A DNA stretch of 64,000 nucleotides from JABJGO01 sp963921245 (GTDB lineage: Bacteria; Pseudomonadota; Alphaproteobacteria; Rhodospirillales; Casp-alpha2). A program made the position numbers and the translations under genes. The stretch spans positions 434,001 to 498,000 of the forward strand of contig CAWUEY030000001.1 in NCBI GenBank assembly GCA_963921245.4, read 5' to 3'. Positions within the stretch are counted from its first letter, which is position 1. Every line of letters begins with the position of its first letter. Below the pieces are notes generated by a model. The model did not search any database. It worked only from the letters and a program-made list of their open reading frames with translations, and had not been told where the DNA came from. Shown here one piece after another: positions 43,333 through 53,626 of the stretch.

Positions 43333-45234
43333 ATGAGCATTAGTCTTTCCGTGCCCGCAGAAGATACCCATCGGGAACTTAAACCGCGCATCATGGTTGT
43401 TGGTGTTGGTGGTGCAGGCGGTAACGCCGTTAACGATATGATTGCCGCCAACCTGGACGGTGTCGAATTTCTGGCCGTTAATACAGATGCACAAGCCCTT
43501 CAGGGGTCGAACGCGCCCCGGAAAGTACAGATGGGAGCCGGGATCACACACGGTTTGGGTGCCGGGGCAAGACCGGAAGTCGGCTCAGCGGCGGCTGAAG
43601 AATCATTGTCAGAGATTATGGAGCACCTTGAAGGCTCGAACATGGTGTTTATCGCCGCGGGCATGGGCGGCGGCACCGGAACAGGTGGTGCGCCCGTCAT
43701 TGCCAAAGCGGCAAGGGAACTCGGAATTCTTACGGTTGGTGTTGTCACCAAACCATTCCAGTTTGAAGGCGTACACCGCATGCGCCTGGCCGAAAAGGGA
43801 ATTGAAGATCTCGAAGGATACGTCGACACGCTTATCGTTATTCCCAACCAGAATCTTTTCCGGATCGCGAATGAAAAAACCACGTTTGCCGATGCCTTTA
43901 GGCTCGCCGATGAGGTTTTGTATTCCGGCGTCCGCGGGGTCACCGATTTGATGATTATGCCCGGTATGATCAATCTTGATTTTGCCGATATTCGTTCTGT
44001 CATGAGCGAAATGGGAAAAGCGATGATGGGTACTGGCGAAGCAGAAGGCGAGCGGCGTGCTCTTGATGCGGCGGAAGCCGCCATCGCCAATCCGTTGCTC
44101 GACGATACGTCAATGAAGGGCGCGAAAGGCGTTTTGATCAATATTACCGGCGGCGATGACATGACATTGTTCGAAGTGGATGAGGCGGCCAACCGTATTC
44201 GTTCAGAGGTGGATGAAGAAGCCTATATCATTTTTGGCTCCGCCTTCGATGGCGAGCTCGAGGGGCGGGTTCGGGTTTCTGTCGTTGCAACGGGAATCGA
44301 TGCGGATTCCATTAAACGGCCTGTACCCATGGTTCTCAGCGCGATGGACCATCGCCACGCCCCTGTAATGGCACCGCCCGAAGCTGTGGCGGCCACTGAA
44401 GATGTCGCGGTCAAAAAAGATGACGAACCGCTGATTCCGTTGCGGTTTGCGCCGCAAACCTCTTCAGAGAATAGCGCCGCCTCTCGTGTAGAAGTCGCCA
44501 GGGAAACGGCATCAGAAGACAAACCGCTGGAAGCACCAGGTGAAGTGGTTACCGATACCGAGTCCCCACCAGACGCGATCATTGAAAATGAACCGCTTTC
44601 TTTGGGACCGGAAAATTTGGAAATCGAAAACCAGGTGGCTGAAGCCGCAATTGAACAGCTAGAAGCCGAAGAAGAACCGCCAGCACCGGTTGCAGAAGAG
44701 TCTGTTGAAACTGTTGAAGAGCTGGCGACGGATGAGGGCGCCACGGAAACAGATTTTCAGCAAACCACGGTTGAGCAGGAACAGCAAGCGCCCGCGGCAA
44801 TGCCTTCCGTTGACGCGGACGAAAGCTTCATTCCGCCGGTACCGACGGGCTCCGATGGAAAGGAGCCGGAAGTGCCAACCGATCCGTTTGCTATTTCGGA
44901 TATGATGAACGATAGCCGTCAGCAACCGTCAACAGTAGCAAGTAAACCATCGAAACCCCGAGGTGAGAGTCTGTTTGATCGAATAATGGGTGGTGGTAAG
45001 TCACAAGTGAGCAATGTACAGCCCCTGGATTGGAAAACCACTGCATCCGGTAAAACGGTGGCTGGCTCGGAAGATGGTCTCGTCAATCGTCCACCTAACC
45101 CGGCTCAGGAGCCCGCAGTGGCAAAATCCCCGGCCTCTTTGGGCGGTGCGCAACAGGTGGAACGTCTGCCTTCATCGGACCATGAAGAGGATTTGTTGGA
45201 TATTCCGGCGTTCCTTCGTCGGCAGGCAAACTGA
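43333..45234 (+). CDS. ftsZ: Cell division GTPase FtsZ
   Basis: 633 residues, longer than the ~380 of E. coli because of a long C-terminal linker. The tubulin-like GTPase core spans about 15-320: VVGVGGAGGNAVNDMI, NTDAQAL, the signature GMGGGTGTGGAP, and the T7 synergy loop NLDFADIRSVM. The linker (about 330-615) is acidic and low in complexity, with many Glu/Pro/Ala. It ends in the conserved C-terminal peptide DIPAFLRRQ that binds FtsA and other partners. Long linkers are common in alphaproteobacteria. It polymerises into the Z-ring. Confidence 0.98.
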   Translation: MSISLSVPAEDTHRELKPRIMVVGVGGAGGNAVNDMIAANLDGVEFLAVNTDAQALQGSNAPRKVQMGAGITHGLGAGARPEVGSAAAEESLSEIMEHLEGSNMVFIAAGMGGGTGTGGAPVIAKAARELGILTVGVVTKPFQFEGVHRMRLAEKGIEDLEGYVDTLIVIPNQNLFRIANEKTTFADAFRLADEVLYSGVRGVTDLMIMPGMINLDFADIRSVMSEMGKAMMGTGEAEGERRALDAAEAAIANPLLDDTSMKGAKGVLINITGGDDMTLFEVDEAANRIRSEVDEEAYIIFGSAFDGELEGRVRVSVVATGIDADSIKRPVPMVLSAMDHRHAPVMAPPEAVAATEDVAVKKDDEPLIPLRFAPQTSSENSAASRVEVARETASEDKPLEAPGEVVTDTESPPDAIIENEPLSLGPENLEIENQVAEAAIEQLEAEEEPPAPVAEESVETVEELATDEGATETDFQQTTVEQEQQAPAAMPSVDADESFIPPVPTGSDGKEPEVPTDPFAISDMMNDSRQQPSTVASKPSKPRGESLFDRIMGGGKSQVSNVQPLDWKTTASGKTVAGSEDGLVNRPPNPAQEPAVAKSPASLGGAQQVERLPSSDHEEDLLDIPAFLRRQAN

Positions 45235-45276
45235 TACGTTCCGATTCGCGGAAAATCGATTAATCGCTGATTTTAA

Positions 45277-45318
45277 AGAGGCCGGTAAAACATCGGTCTC
45301 TTTTTGTTTTTTCTTTTA
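45277..45318 (+). terminator. Rho-independent terminator after ftsZ
   Basis: GAGGCCG (45278-45284) pairs with CGGTCTC (45294-45300) around a short A-rich loop, followed by a T-rich run of about 16 bases. It ends the dcw transcript, so lpxC has its own promoter in the following 200 bp. Confidence 0.85.
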
Positions 45319-45520
45319 ATTTACAATCATTTAAATGGGATCAATTAACGTAACAAACCGAAACAAAGAGTGATTTGTCGGATTGTGCTTCGCTTGTTAA
45401 ATGTTCAACCATAAACAAAACCTGTAAACAGCAGGGCCGTCTATATCCTGGGTGAGGGGACAAATCGACCGCGTTTTAGGTTGGTTGGCGGTGAGACAGG
45501 AATTCGGAGATTACCGAACC

Positions 45521-46504
45521 ATGGGCCAAAACCCAACCAGCCAGGTTAATCAAAACGGTGAAGCATTACTTCGCCAACGTACCTTGAAATCCTCAATTGA
45601 TTGTACCGGTGTTGCCCTTCATTCCGGCAATACGGTTACCATGGTCATCCGCCCTGCGGATGAAGACACGGGTATCATTTTTCGGCGCACGGATGTTGCA
45701 GGAAAAGGCGTCGGGATTCCGGCCCGTTGGGATCATGTCGTTGACACCAGATTGTGCACGGTCCTCGGAAGCCCTGATGGTGTAACTGTCGGAACTGTGG
45801 AGCACGTCATGGCCGCGCTCGCGGGGTGCGGGGTTGATAACGCTGTTATCGAATTGAATGGCCCGGAAGTTCCCATAATGGACGGGAGCTCTGAACCGTT
45901 CGTATTCCTCCTTGAATGTGCTGGAATTGTTGAACAGGCCGCGCCGCGGCGGGTCATTCGTGTCCTTAAACCGGTTAGCGTCACTGATGGAACGTCAACT
46001 GTATCCATTCGGCCATCGAAACGCTTTGAGGTTGAGATGGAAATTGATTTCGACAGCCAGGCGATTGATCACCAGGGCATCGCGCTCGGTGTTGTAAACG
46101 GAGCATTTACAAAGGAACTGGCGCGGGCCCGTACGTTTGGCTTCCTGCATGAAGTCGAAGCCATGCGGGCTGCCGGGCTGGCAAAAGGCGGTTCACTCGA
46201 AAACGCGATTGTTGTCTCAGGAGACAAAATCCTGAATGAAGACGGTTTGCGGTTTGACGATGAATTTGTCCGCCATAAAGCGCTTGATGCTGTTGGGGAT
46301 ATGTATCTGTCAGGTGGTCAGGTTATCGGCACGTTCTCCGGTGTGCGGTCCGGGCATACGCTGAACAACCAACTTCTTCATGCATTATTTTTCGATGAAT
46401 CCGCGTGGGCTCTTGATGTTATGACCGAATCAGAGGTGGACAGCGTGCCTGATGGCGGGCTTGTCGCTCATCGAAATGGCCTTTCTCTGGCTGTAAACGC
46501 CTGA
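45521..46504 (+). CDS. lpxC: UDP-3-O-acyl-N-acetylglucosamine deacetylase
   Basis: 327 residues from ATG 45521; 23 further codons upstream are open but not family-like. It performs the committed step of lipid A synthesis. Zinc ligands are His in GTVEHVMAALAG and the His/Asp pair in FVRHKALDAVGDMYL. The substrate-side motifs SSIDCTGVALHSG, GPEVPIMDGSSEPFV and SGHTLNNQLLHALF are present. Presence of lpxC after ftsZ is usual in proteobacteria. It follows the ftsZ terminator and precedes bamD by 140 bp. Confidence 0.98.
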   Translation: MGQNPTSQVNQNGEALLRQRTLKSSIDCTGVALHSGNTVTMVIRPADEDTGIIFRRTDVAGKGVGIPARWDHVVDTRLCTVLGSPDGVTVGTVEHVMAALAGCGVDNAVIELNGPEVPIMDGSSEPFVFLLECAGIVEQAAPRRVIRVLKPVSVTDGTSTVSIRPSKRFEVEMEIDFDSQAIDHQGIALGVVNGAFTKELARARTFGFLHEVEAMRAAGLAKGGSLENAIVVSGDKILNEDGLRFDDEFVRHKALDAVGDMYLSGGQVIGTFSGVRSGHTLNNQLLHALFFDESAWALDVMTESEVDSVPDGGLVAHRNGLSLAVNA

Positions 46505-46644
46505 CCTTCAATTCACTGCATTGTGCGTATTGAACTATGACGCAAGTGTCGTCACAGTGACTTCCGCGTGCTATATATATGCCAAGATCGTTTTTGCAAT
46601 GCGGGTTTTTGAACGCCGCCGTTGGTATCGAATAAGGATTGATG

Positions 46645-47478
46645 ATGGCTGGATTTATCGGTCTGGTTAAGCAGTTGAAACAGCTTTTCCGGGTGAGCCT
46701 CGTTGCCGCCGCCCTGTTCTTTCTTGCCGCGTGTGCGGGTGAGGTAGAAGAGGTGTATATCGAAGAGCCGGTCGATATTCTTTACAATTCGGCCCGAAGC
46801 CTCATGGCCAAAGAACAATACCGCGAGGCGGCGCGGCGTTTTGATGAGGTTGAACGCCAACACCCATACTCAAAATGGGCAACCCGCGCCAAGTTAATGG
46901 CGGCATTTGCCTATTACATGGCTAATGAGTATGACGACTCAATTATCGCCCTCGATCGCTTTATACAACTCCATCCCTCACACAAGGATGTTCCATATGC
47001 CTACTATCTGAAGTCTCTTTGTTACTACGAGCAAATTTCCACCGTTGATCGCGACCAAGAAATGACGAGTGAGGCACTCGCAGCATTGAATGAACTGGTA
47101 ACCCGTTTCCCCGATACGGAATATGCGCGAGACGCCAAAATCAAAATGGGCCTTACCTACGACCATTTAGCTGGTAAGGAAATGGAAATCGGGCGGTACT
47201 ACCAAGGACAGAGACAGTATCTTGCCGCGATTAACCGGTTTAAGGCGGTTATCGATCAGTATCAGACGACCACGCACGTTCCCGAAGCGCTTTTGCGGAT
47301 TACAGAATCCTACATGGCAATAGGTTTGCTGGACGAGGCGCGGAGAAGTGCGGCGGTGCTGGGCTACAATTTCCCGGGTAGCGAGTGGTACGTCGATGCC
47401 TATGAGCTTGTTGAGGGCAAGCAATTCCGAATTGATGAGGGCGAGCAAGAGGAAGAGTCCTGGTATCAATTCTGGTAA
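46645..47478 (+). CDS. bamD: Outer membrane assembly lipoprotein BamD
   Basis: 277 residues from ATG 46645, six bases after AAGGA; an ATG one codon earlier and a TTG before it are too close. A lipoprotein signal (about 1-30) ends in the lipobox FLAAC. TPR-like repeats follow (YNSARSLMAKEQYREAARRF, ALDRFIQLHPSHKDVPYAYY, given in parts), as in BamD/ComL, which works with BamA to insert outer-membrane beta barrels. The tail is acidic (EEGEQEEESWYQFW-like). It is followed 15 bp later by recN. Confidence 0.95.
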   Translation: MAGFIGLVKQLKQLFRVSLVAAALFFLAACAGEVEEVYIEEPVDILYNSARSLMAKEQYREAARRFDEVERQHPYSKWATRAKLMAAFAYYMANEYDDSIIALDRFIQLHPSHKDVPYAYYLKSLCYYEQISTVDRDQEMTSEALAALNELVTRFPDTEYARDAKIKMGLTYDHLAGKEMEIGRYYQGQRQYLAAINRFKAVIDQYQTTTHVPEALLRITESYMAIGLLDEARRSAAVLGYNFPGSEWYVDAYELVEGKQFRIDEGEQEEESWYQFW

Positions 47479-47493
47479 GCGGCGGTTTGCCTC

Positions 47494-49182
47494 ATGTTAC
47501 AAAGCTTGTCCATTCGAAATGTCGTCCTGATTGAGAAGCTTGATATTGAATTCAATTCAGGGCTTTGTGTGCTGACAGGTGAGACCGGTGCCGGTAAGTC
47601 CATTCTTCTTGATTCCCTGGGGCTTGCGTTGGGCGGTCGTTCCGATGTGGCTTTGCTGCGCGCAGGATCGGAGACGGCCACCGTTAGCGCCGCCTTTTCC
47701 TGTCCCTCACCAGGTGTTCGCGGCCTTCTCCTGAAACAGGGGTTCGCAGAAGAAAGTTTGCAAGAAGAGCTGATTTTGAAGCGCGTGCTGGGACAGGATG
47801 GTCGCTCGCGGGCATTCATAAACGGTGAACCGATCAGCGTTGGTGTATTGAAACAGATCGGTCAGCTTCTTGCCGATGTCCATGGTCAATTCGAAAACCA
47901 AAGGCTTCTGGACGGGTCACGTCATTTGGATATTGTCGATGCCTATCTTGATCTTGGCAAAGAACGAACCATGGTTTCCGCCGCATGGCGAGAATGGCGA
48001 GCACTTGTTGAGGCCGTATCAGAGGCCAGGCAGGCTTATGAAAAAGCCTGTCAGGAAGAAGATTTCCTGCGGCATGCCATTGAAGAGATGAACAGTATCA
48101 GCCCCGAGCCGGGCGAGGAGGTGGCGCTCGCCGACAAACGAACGCTGATGATGAACAGCGAGAAAATCATTGACGGTTTGGATCAGGCCCTGAAGGAGCT
48201 GACAACAGGGCGCGGCGCTGAGGGAGCGTTACAAGGGGCTGTGAAACATCTCAATCGATTGGCGGAGAAAGTTGATGGCCGTTTTGAAGAAGTAATCTCA
48301 ACACTGGACAGAGCGGCTGTTGAACTTTCCGAGGCGCTTGCCGAGCTCAACCGATTAAGAGCGGACCTTGATCTTGATCCTGCCGACCTGGAACGAACAG
48401 AAGAGCGCCTGTTTGCCTTGCGGGCCCTTGCCCGAAAACATGGCGTTGAAGTCGAGGGGTTAGCCGATTTGCTGAACACGTTTACGCATCAACTAGAGCA
48501 GATCCAGTTTGGTGAAAAACGTATTGAAGAGTTGCGTACCGCCGAACAGAACGCCCGTGACACCTATATTGGGCGGGCTAAGAATTTGAGTCTGGGGCGT
48601 GCCAAAGGTGGGGTGTCATTGTCAAAGGCGATAAATGATGAATTATCGCCCCTTCGATTGGCAACCGCCGCGTTTTCGATTGATGTTAATCAGCAAAATG
48701 AAGAACACTGGTCTGCGAGCGGCATGGATTCTGTGACGTTCCAGGTTTCCACAAATCCTGGAAGTAAGCCTGGTCCGATTGGTAAAGTGGCCTCCGGCGG
48801 CGAACTGGCACGTTTTATGTTGGCGCTCAAGGTCGTTTTGGCGAAGGCCGATCCCGTGCCGACCATTGTATTCGACGAGGTCGATAGTGGCATCGGCGGC
48901 GCGACAGCCGCCGCGGTAGGTGAACGCCTTTCCGCCTTATCAGGAGAGACACAGGTTCTTGTCGTGACGCATTCACCCCAGGTTGCGGCCAGGGGGCAGC
49001 ATCACTGGCGGGTTAGCAAACTCGAAGGCGATATCAGTGTGCAAACCTCGGTTAAAAAACTTAACGACGGGGAGCGGCGGGAAGAGGTTGCAAGAATGTT
49101 GTCCGGAACAGAAATTACGGATGAGGCACGTGCGCAAGCCGCCAGGCTTCTATCATCGAAGGAAAGGGGAGATGCTGCGTGA
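47494..49182 (+). CDS. recN: DNA repair protein RecN
   Basis: 562 residues, an SMC-like ATPase used in double-strand-break repair. The N-terminal head has the Walker A loop TGETGAGKSILLDSLGLALG. The middle is a coiled-coil arm (about 150-370). The C-terminal head has the ABC signature GKVASGGELARFMLALKVV and Walker B TIVFDEVDSGIGGATAAAVG, then VTHSPQVAA. Its stop overlaps the GTG start of ligA by 3 bp (GTGA). Confidence 0.97.
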   Translation: MLQSLSIRNVVLIEKLDIEFNSGLCVLTGETGAGKSILLDSLGLALGGRSDVALLRAGSETATVSAAFSCPSPGVRGLLLKQGFAEESLQEELILKRVLGQDGRSRAFINGEPISVGVLKQIGQLLADVHGQFENQRLLDGSRHLDIVDAYLDLGKERTMVSAAWREWRALVEAVSEARQAYEKACQEEDFLRHAIEEMNSISPEPGEEVALADKRTLMMNSEKIIDGLDQALKELTTGRGAEGALQGAVKHLNRLAEKVDGRFEEVISTLDRAAVELSEALAELNRLRADLDLDPADLERTEERLFALRALARKHGVEVEGLADLLNTFTHQLEQIQFGEKRIEELRTAEQNARDTYIGRAKNLSLGRAKGGVSLSKAINDELSPLRLATAAFSIDVNQQNEEHWSASGMDSVTFQVSTNPGSKPGPIGKVASGGELARFMLALKVVLAKADPVPTIVFDEVDSGIGGATAAAVGERLSALSGETQVLVVTHSPQVAARGQHHWRVSKLEGDISVQTSVKKLNDGERREEVARMLSGTEITDEARAQAARLLSSKERGDAA

Positions 49183-51272
49183 ATAAATCCGGTCGTTTGC
49201 CCGTCGATAAGCTGACAGCGCCCGAAGCCGCCGAGGAGTTGAAGGCCCTTGCCATAGAGATACCCCGACACGATCTCGCGTACCATCAGCACGACGCGCC
49301 GGAGATAACCGACGCTGAATATGATGATCTTCGCAAACGAAACGAAGAGATCGAAGCATTTTTTCCTGATTTGATCCGAGCAGACAGCCCTTCAAAACGC
49401 ATAGGCGCTGTTGCGGCTTCCGGTTTTGGCAAGGTTACCCATGCAAAGCCAATGCTGTCGCTGGGAAATGCATTTTCAGAGGGGGATGTTGCTGATTTTC
49501 TGCAACGGATACGCCGTTTCCTCGGTTTGTCAGATAGTGAAATGATTGAGATTGCGGTTGAACCGAAAATTGACGGTCTTTCCATCTCTCTTCGATACGA
49601 AAATGGAAAACTGGTTCAGGCGGCCACCCGTGGGGATGGGGCTGAAGGGGAGGATGTAACAAATAACATATGGACGCTCGGCAACGATCAAGTCCCGAAA
49701 GTTTTGCCGGATGATGCACCAGACATACTGGAGGTCCGTGGCGAAGTATTTATGACCAGGTCTGATTTTGCATCACTCAACGCTTCTCAAGCCGCAGAAA
49801 ATGCAAAAATTTTCGCAAATCCCAGAAATGCCGCCGCGGGCAGCCTTAGGCAACTGGATGCGCGCGTCACAGCAGAGCGTACATTGAAGATGTTTGCCTA
49901 TGCCTGGGGAGAAGTAAGCGCGCCAATCGCAGCTACGCACGAAGGGGTTCTCAAGAAGTTTTCCGACTGGGGGTTCAATGTTAATGACAGGACCCGAACC
50001 TGTAGCGGCCTTTTGGAGATATCCGAAATTTATGATGAGACCGGTAATGACCGGGCGGCCCTCGACTATGATATCGATGGTATGGTCTACAAGGTTAACC
50101 GGCTGGATTGGCAGGAGCGTCTTGGATTCGTTAGCAGGGCGCCGCGTTGGGCAATCGCACACAAGTTTCCTGCGGAAAAAGTGCAAACCGTTTTGGATGA
50201 AATAACCATCCAGGTCGGGCGTACCGGGACCTTGACCCCTGTCGCCAAGCTGCATCCGGTAACCGTTGGCGGCGTGGTTGTTAGCCGGGCAACACTGCAT
50301 AACCACGATGAGATCAATAGGCTGGATGTCCGAGAGGGCGACACGGTTGTCATTCAAAGGGCGGGCGACGTCATTCCTCAGGTCGTCCAGGTTGTTCCGG
50401 AGAAGCGCCCGCCATCAGCGAAGCCCTATGATTTTCCGACAACATGTCCTGTGTGCCATAGCGCCGTGGTACGCGAAGATGGTGAGGTTGCCTGGCGATG
50501 TAGTGGGGGGATGGTCTGTCGGGCTCAGATCGTCGAAACACTGAAACATTTTGTGTCGAGAGATGCATTTGATATTGAAGGCCTGGGCGAAAAGCATATT
50601 GAGGCCTTTTACAATGAGGGTTATGTAAAAACACCCGCCGACATTTTCCGCCTCAATCTTCATTATGAAGCCATCGCTACGCGCGAAGGTTGGGGGCAGA
50701 AGTCTGCGGATAATCTTCTGGTTTCCCTGGACGAGCGAAGGCAGATCCCGCTCGAAAAGTTTATCTACGCTCTCGGCATACGCCATGTCGGGCAATCCAC
50801 GGCACGACTGGTTGCGCGGCACTATGGTTCTGTTTCGCGCTGGATGAATGCCATGAACGAAATCGCCGGTGAAACGGGTTCCGAGGCGCGTCAGGAACTG
50901 GTTGAGCTTGATACGATTGGTGATGCGGTCGCAGGCGCGTTTGCCGGGTTTTTCCGCGAACCCCTCAACCGGGCGGTTGTCGATGATCTTGTTGATTTAC
51001 TTGATGTTCTCGATGCTGAACAGCCTGATTTAAACGCTTCCGCGGTGGCGGGGAAAACGCTTGTGTTTACCGGAACACTGGAACAGATGACACGCAGTGA
51101 AGCCAAGGCGCGGGCCGAATCTCTGGGCGCAAAGGTCGCCGGTTCCGTTTCCAAAAAGACGGATTATGTTGTTGCGGGGCCCGGTGCGGGGTCAAAAGCT
51201 AAAAAGGCCGCATCCCTTGGCGTAACGATGTTAACGGAAGTGGAATGGCTCCAATTGATCGCGAGAGAGTAA
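49179..51272 (+). CDS. ligA: NAD-dependent DNA ligase
   Basis: 697 residues from GTG 49179, coupled to recN. The Ia domain and the nucleotidyl-transferase domain hold the adenylated lysine in the EPKIDGLSISLRYENG motif (K-x-D-G). The OB fold shows NHDEINRLDVREGDTVVIQRAG in part (RLDVREGDTVVIQRAGDVIP). A four-cysteine zinc region is CPVCHSAV ... WRCSGGMVCRAQ. Helix-hairpin-helix repeats and a BRCT domain (about 610-697, GKTLVFTGTLEQMTRSEAKA) follow. It seals nicks in replication and repair. Confidence 0.98.
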   Translation: MNKSGRLPVDKLTAPEAAEELKALAIEIPRHDLAYHQHDAPEITDAEYDDLRKRNEEIEAFFPDLIRADSPSKRIGAVAASGFGKVTHAKPMLSLGNAFSEGDVADFLQRIRRFLGLSDSEMIEIAVEPKIDGLSISLRYENGKLVQAATRGDGAEGEDVTNNIWTLGNDQVPKVLPDDAPDILEVRGEVFMTRSDFASLNASQAAENAKIFANPRNAAAGSLRQLDARVTAERTLKMFAYAWGEVSAPIAATHEGVLKKFSDWGFNVNDRTRTCSGLLEISEIYDETGNDRAALDYDIDGMVYKVNRLDWQERLGFVSRAPRWAIAHKFPAEKVQTVLDEITIQVGRTGTLTPVAKLHPVTVGGVVVSRATLHNHDEINRLDVREGDTVVIQRAGDVIPQVVQVVPEKRPPSAKPYDFPTTCPVCHSAVVREDGEVAWRCSGGMVCRAQIVETLKHFVSRDAFDIEGLGEKHIEAFYNEGYVKTPADIFRLNLHYEAIATREGWGQKSADNLLVSLDERRQIPLEKFIYALGIRHVGQSTARLVARHYGSVSRWMNAMNEIAGETGSEARQELVELDTIGDAVAGAFAGFFREPLNRAVVDDLVDLLDVLDAEQPDLNASAVAGKTLVFTGTLEQMTRSEAKARAESLGAKVAGSVSKKTDYVVAGPGAGSKAKKAASLGVTMLTEVEWLQLIARE

Positions 51273-51275
51273 CCT

Positions 51276-51893
51276 ATGGACGCTTTGCGTGATGCTCTTG
51301 AGGGGCTGTTTTCCGCCACCCTAGTTGCGGGAGGCACGTTTGCGGAGGCTTCGGCCCGCGCTCTGGAAAGTGTTGACTGGAAGCAAAAGCCAATCCATAG
51401 CCCGGGCTGTTCAGAGCCGGTTGTCGATGACTATCTTGAAAGGCTTTGCCACCAGGCGGGGCAGTATGGCTCGAATGCCCACATTGTCGCACAGGCGGTT
51501 CTTGAAGCGCGCGGCGATCTCAAGTGGTGCCGCGCCTTTGAGGATTGGGAAGACCCCGACATTCAGGTTTTCACTCAACGCTTCGCCTGGTGTTCAGTGA
51601 TCGGCAGCCACGCTCCCATAGTATCGGACAAGGTTGAAGCGGGTTTCAGTATCCAAGGTGTTGATATTCTTTACCCTGCCCATGCCCATCAGGCGGAGGA
51701 GTTCTACTGGATCATCGGCGGCGGCGCGGATTGGAAAATTGGCTCTGATCCCTGGTTCGCTGTCAGGGCAGGAGACACAATCCACCACGAATCAGGTCAC
51801 CGCCACGCCATGCACACCAATCAGGATCCCTTGCTGGCTTTCTGGTTATGGACCTCCCATCTCGACAGCCCCCTTGTTGTCGTCAGAGGTTAA
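51276..51893 (+). CDS. DMSP-lyase-like cupin protein
   Basis: 205 residues. The C-terminal half is a cupin with YPAHAHQAEEFYWIIGG, AVRAGDTIHHESGHRHAMHT, and WLWTSH, matching the metal-binding arrangement (H-x-H ... E-E-x-Y ... H) of dimethylsulfoniopropionate lyases of the DddL/DddQ type. The helical N-terminal half is also typical. If active it would cleave DMSP to dimethyl sulfide and acrylate, a trait of marine alphaproteobacteria. The enzyme cannot be assigned to DddL or DddQ by eye, and related cupins of unknown role exist. Starts 3 bp after ligA. Confidence 0.68.
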   Translation: MDALRDALEGLFSATLVAGGTFAEASARALESVDWKQKPIHSPGCSEPVVDDYLERLCHQAGQYGSNAHIVAQAVLEARGDLKWCRAFEDWEDPDIQVFTQRFAWCSVIGSHAPIVSDKVEAGFSIQGVDILYPAHAHQAEEFYWIIGGGADWKIGSDPWFAVRAGDTIHHESGHRHAMHTNQDPLLAFWLWTSHLDSPLVVVRG

Positions 51894-51985
51894 CGGGTGC
51901 CTAATAATACCCTGTGACGTGTGCTTTGAGCAATCTTCGCCGATCTCCGGCCTGTGCCGGTGTCAAAGCCTGAAAGGGGCGGGCA

Positions 51986-53140
51986 TCATGGTGCCGCCGC
52001 GTTCCCGCCGGGGAGGTCGCCGCTGAAGGCCCTTTGCAGGATGGATTGCTTGAGTTCGTTGAGCGCATCCAGTTTTTGTTGGTAGATGGCTTCGAGGTTC
52101 CGGGTTGCCGAAGACAATTGATCAAGTTGATCAACCATTTGCTTCTGTTCCGAGAGAGGGGGGAGGGGCAGAGAAATTTCTGTGATCTGCTTGGCGGATA
52201 AATGCTTCACCGTCGTGTATGCGGTGACATCTTCAATAGCTTTCAAATACTTGTTGATACCATAAAACAGAAATCTTGCGTCCAGCGAGTCAGAAAAATG
52301 CTCCAATCGACACACTCGTTGATTTAGTAGGGCGTCTTCACCCTTCCACTCATAACAGGTAAATTCGCCGTCCATACCAATCAAATAATCACCTGCGCGA
52401 ACTATGTATTTTTCGTCGTACTCTCCGCTATAACGGGTTTCTGTATCGTAACCCCGCTTCAAATCACGAATTCGAATCAGTGCTAAATCACCCTCAGGTG
52501 AGAATTGCTTTGAGTTAAAGGCGTACCCATTTTGAATGGATAACAAATCCCCAAGTTTTTTCTCCGCCCACCCATCGCTTTTTTGAGTGAAGGCGTTGTT
52601 GAGATAGCTCTCAAACAGCTCGCGGGCGTTGCTGAGGTTCTGTTCGGTGTTGGCAATGATCTTGTCAATGCCCGCAAACGCCTCATCCAGAATGCCAACA
52701 ATGCGCCTCTGTTCGGAGAGAGGGGGGAGGGGAAATGGAATATCTTCTATCTGTTTTTTGTTGATCGAAGCGAAGACCGCCCCTTCATTACCATTTATCT
52801 CAGGCTGCCTATAGAGAAGTCCGTAAAAAAGGAAATCTCTATCAATGTGTTCGTTTGCACGGATAGCCGCCAGCCCGCGCCCAATGCATATCTTTTCCGT
52901 CGCAAAATTGATTGGCCCAACCGGTGCTCTAACAGACATAAGAACGTCACCATTTTCGGCTTCTTTGGTGACATGCGTAGTCCATTTCGTTGGAGCCTGT
53001 ATGTGTTTTGACCCAAAGTCTTTCTTACCTTGATAAAAAGGCAGCCCATCTCCGGTATCATTGTAGAATTTACCAGCAGGGGACTGACCTGCGATCACGG
53101 TACATACATCTCCAATCGTGTATGGCGTCCAACCGTGCAT
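51986..53140 (-). CDS. hsdS: Type I restriction specificity subunit HsdS (orphan)
   Basis: 384 residues from ATG 53140. Two target recognition domains (about 1-165 and 190-360) each end in a conserved helix with the phrase PLPPLSEQ (PFPLPPLSEQRRIVGILDEAF and SLPLPPLSEQKQMVDQLDQL, in parts) and a spacer coil. This is the standard HsdS build: each domain reads half of a bipartite DNA site for a type I methylase/nuclease. No hsdM or hsdR lies in the window, so it is either an orphan remnant or an alternative specificity gene. Upstream at 53141-53278 only a short open stretch is seen. It ends beside the cupin gene and starts beside tRNA-Arg. Confidence 0.92.
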   Translation of the reverse strand: MHGWTPYTIGDVCTVIAGQSPAGKFYNDTGDGLPFYQGKKDFGSKHIQAPTKWTTHVTKEAENGDVLMSVRAPVGPINFATEKICIGRGLAAIRANEHIDRDFLFYGLLYRQPEINGNEGAVFASINKKQIEDIPFPLPPLSEQRRIVGILDEAFAGIDKIIANTEQNLSNARELFESYLNNAFTQKSDGWAEKKLGDLLSIQNGYAFNSKQFSPEGDLALIRIRDLKRGYDTETRYSGEYDEKYIVRAGDYLIGMDGEFTCYEWKGEDALLNQRVCRLEHFSDSLDARFLFYGINKYLKAIEDVTAYTTVKHLSAKQITEISLPLPPLSEQKQMVDQLDQLSSATRNLEAIYQQKLDALNELKQSILQRAFSGDLPGGNAAAP

Positions 53141-53278
53141 CACACCATCCCCCTGATGGTGCCGAGGATATCTGCCCTTGCGGCGGCAAGGCTGCACTGC
53201 CAGATCAGTGATTTGCGAAGCCAGAGACGGCGGTATATGGATATACGCATAATCCTTTTCACCGGACTGAAAAAAAAC

Positions 53279-53355
<77 letters not shown>

Positions 53356-53626
53356 GCCGCGGGGCGCACCATACGTCGGGACCCGGGATCAGGCAAGCCC
53401 CCTGCCAGCCGCCCCTTTCGAGTATCTTTCACGGGATTGGTGGTGACAGAGGAAACCTCATCCGCCGCGTGGGGCGGCCGCCACATCAAAACAGACAGAC
53501 ATGCCCATAAGCCGGTGAATAGAAAAAACGCACGAGACCGCCCTGAAAAAAACAACGTTGGCACTTTGGTGGGCGTTCAGTCTGGTGGTTAAAGCCCGTT
53601 CTCAATCGCTGAGAAACGGTGGTTGT

